A stretch of 64,000 nt of DNA from JBMNGG01 sp050949705 (GTDB lineage: Bacteria; Bacillota; Thermosediminibacteria; Thermosediminibacterales; Tepidanaerobacteraceae): contig JBMNGG010000016.1 of NCBI GenBank assembly GCA_050949705.1, positions 62,001 through 126,000 of the forward strand. Reading direction: 5' to 3'. The notes below the pieces were generated by a model, which was not told the origin of the DNA, searched no databases, and saw only the letters and a list, made by a program, of their open reading frames with translations. A program made the position numbers and the translations under genes. Positions 57,804-64,000 of the stretch are shown here, in pieces; the first letter of the stretch is position 1, and the number at the start of each line of letters is the position of its first letter.

Positions 57804-58248
57804 GCAGAAAATTGGATTTACCCTGATAGAACTGGTTCTTTCTTTAGGTCTATTGGGTTTGATTATTACAACAACTTTTACCCTATATGGTATTGGGATG
57901 AAAACTTTAGAACACGAGGATAATAGATTATTGTTACTACAAAATACAAGACAGGCAGTTTTATGGCTATCTACATCTATCAAACAAGCAAAAAATGTAC
58001 ATGTAATCTCTAGTAGAAAAATAGAAACAACTACCAGTAGAGGAGAGATAATAACCTATTATTTTGAAAATGGGATACTTTATAGGAGAAAAAATGCAGG
58101 TACTAATCCAATAGCCGAATTAAGCGATTTGAGATTTTATCAACCTGAAGGGAAATCCTTTATCGAGATAGTTTTTTCATCTAATTCAAACGCGAAGGAT
58201 ATGGAAATTCGAACAAAAGCAACGCCTCTTGGAGCCTGGATTTATTAA
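57778..58248 (+). CDS. Type IV prepilin-like protein (GspJ/PilW type)
   Basis: A 156-residue pseudopilin. KIGFTLIELVLSLGLLGLII is the prepilin signal with Glu+5. The domain has RQAVLWLSTSIKQAKNVHV and ITYYFENGILYRRKN, like GspJ/PilW. The start is uncertain: TTG at 57778 overlaps the preceding gene by 26 bases, and GTG at 57790 is another possibility. It is the third minor pseudopilin in a row, which suggests a priming complex at the pilus tip. Confidence 0.8.
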   Translation: MLHIVDITKQKIGFTLIELVLSLGLLGLIITTTFTLYGIGMKTLEHEDNRLLLLQNTRQAVLWLSTSIKQAKNVHVISSRKIETTTSRGEIITYYFENGILYRRKNAGTNPIAELSDLRFYQPEGKSFIEIVFSSNSNAKDMEIRTKATPLGAWIY

Positions 58249-58288
58249 CAAATGGTAAATATAAATATTTCCAAAGGAGATATTAAAA

Positions 58289-58583
58289 ATGGAAAAAAAA
58301 ACAATTACAATTAAAAAATTGCATGGAAGATATAGTAACTTTGTTAGCGGAAGAGGTTATACAAAAAAAAGACATCTGCAAATGCGAACAATGTCTCTTA
58401 GACATTTCAGCTATTGCATTAAACAAACTGCCTCCAAAGTATATAGTAACTAGAAAAGGTGAAGTATATGCTAAAACCGATCTATTGAGTAGACAATTCA
58501 GAACAGACGTTATAATACAGTTACTCCACGCTATCGAAATAGTTTCCAATAATCCACATCACAATTCTAATAAAGGGTTATAA
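58289..58583 (+). CDS. ComFB family protein, start region frameshifted
   Basis: A ComFB (late competence) family protein. The uninterrupted frame from ATG 58323 gives 86 residues: MEDIVTLLAEEVIQ, then CKCEQCLLDISAIALNKLPP, with the Cys cluster and LNKLPPKYIVTRKGEVY typical of ComFB. The good AAAGGAG site, however, stands before ATG 58289 in another frame. Removing one A from the A9 run at 58293-58301 fuses them to 97 residues reading MEKKQLQLKNCMEDIV, which matches the family N terminus. Recent work on cyanobacterial ComFB shows c-di-GMP binding; here control of the pilus is possible but inferred. Confidence 0.8.
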
Positions 58584-58584
58584 A

Positions 58585-59547
58585 ATGCTATTTGGTTCAT
58601 CATGTGTTGGTATTGATTTGAGAATGGATACAATTAAAGCTGCTTACTTGATTAGAAGGGGCAATAGGATCAGAATAAAAGATCTTTATCAGATGGAAAA
58701 TCCATTAGGGAAAACTGTTATTAATGGATCGAAAGAGCAATCAATCATTAAAGAATGCTTTAAAAAAATAAGCGAACGTTTTCCATCTAAAAATGTAGTC
58801 ATTGGTGTTTCCAGCAATAATATTATTCTTAGACATGTTCAGTTGCCTATATTAAGCAAAAAAGAATTAAAAGAAGCTATTTTTTGGGAAACACAAGAAT
58901 TTTCGTCTGTTTTTAATAATAATTTTGTAAGCGATTATGAAATATTAGAAAGGCAAAAAGAGAATTTTAGGATATTACTAGTAGGAGCGTCAAATCAGTT
59001 AATTCAGGATTATATCAAAATTGCTTATGAGTCAGGTATTTCTTTGAGCGCTTTAGATATATACCCCTTAGCTCATGCACGAGTATTAAAACTTCAAAAA
59101 ATATCTAATGTAATAGCAATTTTAGATTTAGAACCTTGTCATAGTGAAATAACTTTGGTTGACAATGGCAATATTATTTTTATTAGAAGTCTTGATTTTT
59201 GTTATACAAAGACAATTCAAAATAAAATTGAATCATTCAAATATGATCCTAAAGTCATTCCTCCAGAGTTTCAAAACCTTTTAATCGAATTATCAAGATG
59301 TATAAAATTTTATTCTTTACATAGCAACGGCAGTGGTATAGATGAAATAATAATAACAGGTGAAGGTCGCAAATTGCAGTTTTTAAAAGCTATCCTTAGC
59401 AAATTTCTAGATGTAGGTGTGCATATTGAAAGCAAACTTAAACATGATTTATCAAATAACAGTATTAATGTAAATCATAATCCAATGGAATTTTTTAGTG
59501 CGATTGGTTTTGCATTAAGGGGCGGGGGGGTAATATGCATAAGCTAA
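58585..59547 (+). CDS. pilM: Type IV pilus assembly protein PilM
   Basis: PilM is the actin-like cytoplasmic ring protein of the pilus alignment complex and binds the N terminus of PilN. The 320-residue protein begins SSCVGIDLRMDTIKAAYLIR (ATP-binding phosphate-1 motif region) and has VVIGVSSNNIILRHVQLP, AIFWETQEF, ALDIYPLAHARV and LDLEPCHSEITLVD, typical of PilM/ComGA-type FtsA relatives. It is one base after the ComFB gene, and its last 13 bases overlap pilN. Confidence 0.9.
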   Translation: MLFGSSCVGIDLRMDTIKAAYLIRRGNRIRIKDLYQMENPLGKTVINGSKEQSIIKECFKKISERFPSKNVVIGVSSNNIILRHVQLPILSKKELKEAIFWETQEFSSVFNNNFVSDYEILERQKENFRILLVGASNQLIQDYIKIAYESGISLSALDIYPLAHARVLKLQKISNVIAILDLEPCHSEITLVDNGNIIFIRSLDFCYTKTIQNKIESFKYDPKVIPPEFQNLLIELSRCIKFYSLHSNGSGIDEIIITGEGRKLQFLKAILSKFLDVGVHIESKLKHDLSNNSINVNHNPMEFFSAIGFALRGGGVICIS

Positions 59548-60083
59548 ACCTTATTCCCGATGAGGTATTGAAATACAAAGCAAAAAAGAAACGCTACTTA
59601 TATTATGCATTGATTATCTCTACAACAATTTTATTATTTATATATTTAATTGTATTTGCTAACAACACCAAAATAGCACTTATTAATGAAATTAATACTG
59701 TTAATAAAGAAATTATGGAATTAAAGAAAGTTATTAAAACAAGAAGTCGTTCCGAAATGATTTTGCAGGATTTTGAAAAGAGGAACAAAATCCTTGAAGA
59801 AATCATGGAGAATACAATATGTTATTCACGAATAATACAAGAAGTAATAACATTTATACCTGAGGAAATATCATTGGTTACTTTAAAAATAGATGAATCC
59901 AAAAAGCTAGCTATAGAAGGTTATGCCCCTAGTAATAAATCAATTGCCTGCATCATCGAAAGCGTGAAAAAATTAAATAACCTTACTGATGTGTCATTAG
60001 GCTTTATTCGTTATTTAGATACAAATGATGAAATGATTCCAATTTATCATTTTGAAATATTGGCAGACATAAAAAAGGATTGA
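59535..60083 (+). CDS. pilN: Type IV pilus assembly protein PilN
   Basis: A bitopic membrane protein of 182 residues. It starts MHKLNLIPDEVLKYK, matching the conserved INLLP-type PilM-binding peptide, followed by a membrane helix (about 22-43) and a coiled coil (INTVNKEIMELKKVI), then a ferredoxin-like domain. PilN joins PilM to PilO. A G7 run just upstream serves as its ribosome binding site. It overlaps pilM by 13 bases and pilO by 4. Confidence 0.88.
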   Translation: MHKLNLIPDEVLKYKAKKKRYLYYALIISTTILLFIYLIVFANNTKIALINEINTVNKEIMELKKVIKTRSRSEMILQDFEKRNKILEEIMENTICYSRIIQEVITFIPEEISLVTLKIDESKKLAIEGYAPSNKSIACIIESVKKLNNLTDVSLGFIRYLDTNDEMIPIYHFEILADIKKD

Positions 60084-60641
60084 AAAAAATGAGATTGCTC
60101 TTGTTAATGATAAAAAGACCTCTATCTAAAAGAGAAAAAACACTTTTTTACTTATTGATTTTTTGTATAATTTTATGGGGAATATTTTTTATAGTTATTC
60201 CTAAAACAAATGAAGTTAATGATTTAAAGTATAAATTAAATACTATTAAAAGAGAAAGGTTGGAGTATAAACAGCTTTATAACAATCCTAAAGACTATAC
60301 GAATATACTAAACCGATACGATGAGCTTATAAAAAAAATACCAAAAAAACATTGGTCTGTCAGAGTTTCTAATAGATATCGAAAAATGGGCAACCGAAAG
60401 TGATTTAAATATTATTTCTATTTATCCTCAGCAAATGGATAATACTGCAGGATTTATCATTTTCGAGATAACATTAAATGGCAGCTTCACGTCAATTGTA
60501 AACTTTATTGATACTTTGGAGAATCATACAAGAATTATAGAAATATATGAAGTTAAACTTAACACAATCTCAGGTGTTACAAATAGTTACGATTCTGTTT
60601 GGGAACTTAAAGTTAATGTTAAGCTTTATTTTTTAATATAA
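60080..60641 (+). pseudogene. pilO: Type IV pilus assembly protein PilO, frameshifted
   Basis: PilO pairs with PilN in the membrane. The first frame codes the cytoplasmic start, membrane helix (TLFYLLIFCIILWGIFFIVI) and coiled coil, then is cut at 60403. The other frame continues with FLIDIEKWATESDLNIISIY and FIIFEITLNGSFTSIVNFID, the pilO C-terminal fold, to 60641. Removing one A from the A7 run at 60343-60349 gives a single 186-residue protein (IPKNIGLSEFLIDIEKW). This is the third frameshift in this operon. It is the last pilus gene recognised. Confidence 0.88.
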
Positions 60642-60734
60642 GAAAACTTGCATAATATCACGCTTTGTTGTTTAAAGATATAAAAGTCTATTCAAAAAAA
60701 AGGAAATATGATAATATTATATTGAGCTGGGGTA

Positions 60735-60763
60735 TTGCAACGGATTAATAGAATAATTATAAA
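60735..60763 (+). promoter_or_regulatory. Promoter of pepQ-efp
   Basis: TTGCAA (60735-60740), a 17-base spacer and TATAAA (60758-60763), about 90 bases before the peptidase start. Nothing else is evident in the 210-base gap after pilO. Confidence 0.5.
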
Positions 60764-60853
60764 CATTAGAGGAAATACTCACAGTAGTTATGTTTAACGG
60801 TATTTTATGATCGTATGTTAACTATATGTTTTCATAAAGAGGGGGGGGAATAG

Positions 60854-61927
60854 TTGTATAAATCTCGTATATTAAAGTTGATGGGGCTATTAGAAAAAAT
60901 AGATATTAATAGTTTTATCATTACAAGACCCGAAAATCAGTATTATATTAGCGGTTTCACTGGTGAAGGTTTAACAATAATAACTAGTAATAAAAGTTTT
61001 ATTATTACTGATTCCAGATATACGGAACAAGCTAATAATGAAACAAATGATTTTGAAATAGTTGAGATACAAAGTGGCATGTCCCCTTTCTCAACATTAT
61101 TTGAAATCGTTAATGAATACAAATTGGATAATATTGGTTATGAAAGCCAATCAATAACTGTCAAAACATATTATGAACTTAAAAAGACTTTTAAACAGGT
61201 AAACCTTATAAGTACAGATGGTTTAATTGAAGAGCTTCGAGTTATAAAAGATTCACAGGAAATAAGCTTAATCAAATCAGCTCAACAAATAACAGATAAG
61301 GCTTTTCAGCATATTTTACAATTTATAAAACCGGGTACAAATGAACTTGAACTTACAGCAGAATTAGAGTATTTTATGAAAAAGAATGGTTCTATCAAAA
61401 CATCATTTGATACTATTGTTGTTTCGGGTCCCAGAACTTCTTTACCTCATGGGATTCCGTCAAGTCGTAAATTACAGGTGGGTGATTTTGTAACAATAGA
61501 TTTTGGAGCTCGATTTTCATTATATTGTTCTGACATGACAAGAACTGTTATTATCGGTAAACCTTCAGAAAAACAGGTATTGGTTTATAATACGGTTTTA
61601 CAAGCTCAAATTAATGCATTAAACTATTTAAAACCATATTCAATTGGTAAAGAGGTAGATGAAGTAGCCCGTAATTTCATTAATAAACATGGTTTTGGCG
61701 ATTATTTTGGCCATGGTCTCGGGCATGGTGTTGGTTTACATATACATGAGGAACCAAGATTATCACCGAAAAGCAAAAACCAACTACTACCTGGAATGGT
61801 AGTAACAGTAGAACCGGGAATTTATATAAAAGACTTCGGTGGCGTAAGAATCGAAGATATGGTGGTTATAACGGAAAGTGGAATTGATAATTTAACAAAG
61901 AGTGAGAAACAATTAATTTGTCTATAG
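60854..61927 (+). CDS. M24 family Xaa-Pro aminopeptidase/dipeptidase
   Basis: A 357-residue cytoplasmic metallopeptidase of the M24B type that removes N-terminal residues before proline or splits Xaa-Pro dipeptides. An N-terminal creatinase-like domain (QYYISGFTGEGLTI, SRYTEQA) precedes the pita-bread domain. The metal ligands are in VTIDFGARF, CSDMTRTV, GHGLGHGVGLHIHE, VTVEPGIYI and GVRIEDMVVI. It starts with TTG behind a G8 run. The pepQ-efp order is widespread in Clostridia; EF-P acts on proline stretches, so both genes deal with proline. Confidence 0.92.
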   Translation: MYKSRILKLMGLLEKIDINSFIITRPENQYYISGFTGEGLTIITSNKSFIITDSRYTEQANNETNDFEIVEIQSGMSPFSTLFEIVNEYKLDNIGYESQSITVKTYYELKKTFKQVNLISTDGLIEELRVIKDSQEISLIKSAQQITDKAFQHILQFIKPGTNELELTAELEYFMKKNGSIKTSFDTIVVSGPRTSLPHGIPSSRKLQVGDFVTIDFGARFSLYCSDMTRTVIIGKPSEKQVLVYNTVLQAQINALNYLKPYSIGKEVDEVARNFINKHGFGDYFGHGLGHGVGLHIHEEPRLSPKSKNQLLPGMVVTVEPGIYIKDFGGVRIEDMVVITESGIDNLTKSEKQLICL

Positions 61928-61958
61928 TTAGTTAATTGTAATTTTCGGAGGTGTTTTT

Positions 61959-62516
61959 ATGATATCAACAAATGATTTAAAAACAGGTGTAACTGTTGAA
62001 ATAGATGGGGAGGTTTATACTGTAGTAGATTTTCAACACGTAAAACCCGGAAAAGGTGCTGCTTTTGTTAGGACAAAAATTAAAAATATAAAGACAGGTC
62101 AAGTATTGGACAAGACATTTAGAGCTGGAGAGAAGCTCAACAGAGCAATAATAGATAGAAAAACTATGCAATACTTATATTCAGATGGTGAAATTTTTTA
62201 CTTTATGGATACACAAACCTATGAACAAATTCCAATAAATAAAAACCTAATCGAAGAATCAATAAAATATTTAAAAGAAAACATGGAAGTTATGGTTATG
62301 TTCTATGAAGGTATATCTATTGGAATAGAACTACCGACTTTCGTAGAACTTGAAGTAACTCAAACTGAACCTGGTTTTAAAGGCGATACAGCCACTGGTG
62401 GATCCAAACCAGCTACCTTGGAAACAGGTGTAGTAGTTCAAGTTCCTTTATTTATTAATACTGGAGATATATTGAGGGTAGATACCCGAACAGGAGAATA
62501 TCTAAGTCGAGTATAA
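61959..62516 (+). CDS. efp: Translation elongation factor P
   Basis: EF-P rescues ribosomes stalled at proline runs. The 185-residue protein is of standard length and begins MISTNDLKTGVTVEIDGEVY. The loop HVKPGKGAAFVRTKIKN has Lys in the position that is modified in other bacteria (KPGKGA). The C-terminal domain ends GDILRVDTRTGEYLSRV, the family signature. GGAGGTG lies at good spacing. It follows pepQ after 31 bases. Confidence 0.97.
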   Translation: MISTNDLKTGVTVEIDGEVYTVVDFQHVKPGKGAAFVRTKIKNIKTGQVLDKTFRAGEKLNRAIIDRKTMQYLYSDGEIFYFMDTQTYEQIPINKNLIEESIKYLKENMEVMVMFYEGISIGIELPTFVELEVTQTEPGFKGDTATGGSKPATLETGVVVQVPLFINTGDILRVDTRTGEYLSRV

Positions 62517-62537
62517 CATTACAAGGAGGTATTACAA

Positions 62538-62996
62538 ATGAATGATATCAGGTTAAAAGTGTCTTATGTCAAAGGTCTTACAGAAGGTCTGGAAATTGGA
62601 GATAGTAAAGTAAAAAAAGTAATTTCTGAGATAATAAATGTCTTGGAGGAAATGGCACAATCAATTAGTGATTTAGAAACAGCTATGGAGGATACTCAAG
62701 AATATGTAGAGAGTATCGATGAGGATTTGGGAGAATTAGAAGAAGACTTTTATGATGACAATTGTGAGTATGACGATATTGATGATGACGATTACGATTT
62801 TGATGATGAGTACGATTATGAGTATGATGACGATGAGTTTGATTTTAATGATGAGGATTTTATAGAAGTTGATTGCCCGAACTGCCATGAAACAGTTTAT
62901 ATTGATGAAGATTTTGTAGATGATAAAGGCAAAACTGAGTGCCCTAACTGTAAAGCTACTATTGAATTAGACCAAACCCAAATGAACGAAGATTAA
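62538..62996 (+). CDS. CD1247-type protein with acidic linker and zinc ribbon
   Basis: A 152-residue protein with three parts: a helical N-terminal domain (VSYVKGLTEGLEI, EIINVLEEMAQSISDLETAM), a central run of Asp, Glu and Tyr from about 66 to 112, and a C-terminal zinc ribbon (CPNCHETVYIDEDFVDD with CPNCKATIEL). The N-terminal part matches the CD1247 domain of clostridial proteins found between efp and spoIIIAA. Its role is unknown; zinc binding is predicted from the two CPNC pairs. AAGGAGG precedes the ATG and a terminator follows. Confidence 0.75.
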   Translation: MNDIRLKVSYVKGLTEGLEIGDSKVKKVISEIINVLEEMAQSISDLETAMEDTQEYVESIDEDLGELEEDFYDDNCEYDDIDDDDYDFDDEYDYEYDDDEFDFNDEDFIEVDCPNCHETVYIDEDFVDDKGKTECPNCKATIELDQTQMNED

Positions 62997-63006
62997 AGGA
63001 TAACAG

Positions 63007-63035
63007 AAAAAGAGGGATTTCCCTCTTTTTTTTTT
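63007..63035 (+). terminator. Terminator after the efp operon
   Basis: AAAAAGAGGG (63007-63016) and CCCTCTTTTT (63021-63030) form a perfect 10-bp stem with a 4-base loop, followed by further T. Confidence 0.92.
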
Positions 63036-63094
63036 GTACTTGTCATAATAAGCATAGAGAACAAATATAAATCTATAAAAAGGAGGACAAGACA

Positions 63095-64000
63095 ATGAAA
63101 AACATTTTATACTCCGAAATCTTTCCTCTAATGCCTATAAAAATAGTAGAGATATTAAAAAAAGTTTCTATGAATTACCTATGTTTCTTAGAAGAAATAA
63201 GATTAAGATCAGCTAAACCTTTGATGCTTGTGATTAAAAACAAAGACTATATGATTACCCCTGATGGAAATTTTACTAAGGAATATGAAAAAGCTTTTTT
63301 TGTAACAAAAGAGGATATTTTTAAGACATTCCAATTTATTAGTCAATGTTCTGTTTATTCTATCGAGAGCGAAATGAAGAATGGATATATAACTATTCCT
63401 GGGGGTCATAGAGTAGGGTTTTCAGGTCAGGTTGTATTGGAAAAAGATAATATAAAAACCATTAAAAATATCTCAAGCTTTAATATAAGAGTTGCAAGGG
63501 AAGTATTGGGAGCTGCTGATAAAGTATTACCCTATATAACTGATAAAAATGGACTAATTTTAAATGTTTTAATTATATCACCTCCAAAAGCTGGCAAAAC
63601 GACACTATTGCGAGACATGATTAGACAATTAAGCTCAGGAGTAGATAGGTTGGGAATAAATGGCTATAATATCGGCCTTGTTGATGAACGGTCTGAGATA
63701 GCGTGCTGTTATGAGGGAATTCCACAGAATGATGTTGGCATCAGAACAGACGTTCTGGATAGATGTCCTAAAGCACAAGGAATGATGCTACTTCTTAGGT
63801 CTATGTCTCCAGATATTATTGCAACTGATGAAATAGGTAGAAATGAAGATGCTATTGCTATTGAAGAGGCTATAAATGCTGGTGTGGCTGTTATTGCCAC
63901 CGTTCATGGTTTAGATGTAGAAGATGTGAAAAAAAGGCCTACAATAAGGAAATTGATTAATCGAGGATTTTTTCATAGATATATAGTAATTGGATTTAGC
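63095..64000 (+). CDS. spoIIIAA: Stage III sporulation protein AA (partial at window end)
   Basis: The first gene of the spoIIIA operon, whose products form the channel (feeding tube) between mother cell and forespore; SpoIIIAA is its cytoplasmic ATPase, related to secretion ATPases. The frame is open to the edge of the window after 302 codons. Walker A is SPPKAGKTTLLRD, with IGLVDERSEIA, PDIIATDEIGR and AVIATVHG behind it. AGGAGG stands before the ATG. The efp-CD1247-spoIIIA order is typical of Clostridia. The C-terminal few residues and the rest of the operon are outside the window. Confidence 0.95.
   Translation, partial: MKNILYSEIFPLMPIKIVEILKKVSMNYLCFLEEIRLRSAKPLMLVIKNKDYMITPDGNFTKEYEKAFFVTKEDIFKTFQFISQCSVYSIESEMKNGYITIPGGHRVGFSGQVVLEKDNIKTIKNISSFNIRVAREVLGAADKVLPYITDKNGLILNVLIISPPKAGKTTLLRDMIRQLSSGVDRLGINGYNIGLVDERSEIACCYEGIPQNDVGIRTDVLDRCPKAQGMMLLLRSMSPDIIATDEIGRNEDAIAIEEAINAGVAVIATVHGLDVEDVKKRPTIRKLINRGFFHRYIVIGFS

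Overview
The window is a chromosomal stretch of an AT-rich, endospore-forming, probably anaerobic Firmicute of the class Clostridia. The evidence is an rrn operon with a Gram-positive type 16S rRNA, sporulation genes (yunB, a sleB-type hydrolase, a bofC-like gene, spoIID, an uninterrupted sigK, the start of spoIIIAA), two T-box leaders, a SCIFF peptide gene and clostridial gene orders such as ruvCAB-spoIID-queA-tgt-yajC-secDF, relA-dtd, alaS-ireB-ruvX and efp-CD1247-spoIIIAA. Genus or species cannot be named from reading alone.

Layout. 0.1-1.8 kb: a P1-family peptidase and yunB. 1.9-7.3 kb: rRNA promoters, 16S, tRNA-Ala, tRNA-Ile, 23S, 5S, tRNA-Asn. 7.3-13.4 kb: a beta-CASP nuclease-like protein, a cortex hydrolase with an unassigned structured leader, yigZ, nadE, yebC and a bofC-like gene. 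13.4-23.5 kb: ruvCAB, spoIID, queA, a PsiE/CorC-like membrane protein, tgt, yajC, a TIGR04086 protein, scfA, secD, secF and a phasin-like protein. 23.6-33.4 kb: a MoxR/BchI-like ATPase with its VWA partner, recJ, apt, relA/spoT, dtd, an MBL hydrolase and a small unknown gene. 33.4-46 kb: htrA (minus strand), T-box-aspS, 6S RNA, tcdA, csoR-like, rseC-like, alaS, ireB, an aldo/keto reductase-ferredoxin, ruvX, a DUF1292 gene, T-box-serA and a fur-family gene. 46-49 kb: a minus-strand P2A cation ATPase behind a yybP-ykoY (Mn2+) riboswitch. 49-53.9 kb: queT, mltG, a class B PBP, sigK, a YqeG-like HAD phosphatase and a small unknown gene. 54-60.6 kb: a type IV pilus/secretion operon (pilB, pilC, three pseudopilins, comFB, pilM, pilN, pilO). 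60.8-64 kb: pepQ, efp, a CD1247-type protein and partial spoIIIAA.

Most genes are housekeeping: stable RNA synthesis and aminoacylation, recombination, protein export, stringent response, queuosine modification, cell-wall work and sporulation. Control visible in the DNA includes tandem rrn promoters, T-boxes on aspS and serA, the Mn2+ riboswitch, 6S RNA, and hairpins that bury the ribosome binding sites of ruvC and yunB.

Three points deserve attention. First, the SCIFF precursor scfA has no adjacent radical-SAM maturase. Second, five genes (aldo/keto reductase-ferredoxin, P-type ATPase, pilB, comFB, pilO), all between 42.5 and 60.4 kb, are each restored to full length by correcting one base. 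This points either to indel errors in the assembly or to real slippage or decay, with three of the five in the pilus operon. Third, the leader of the sleB-like gene can form mutually exclusive helices that match no riboswitch class I recognise. I found no CRISPR array, phage, insertion sequence or other mobile element.
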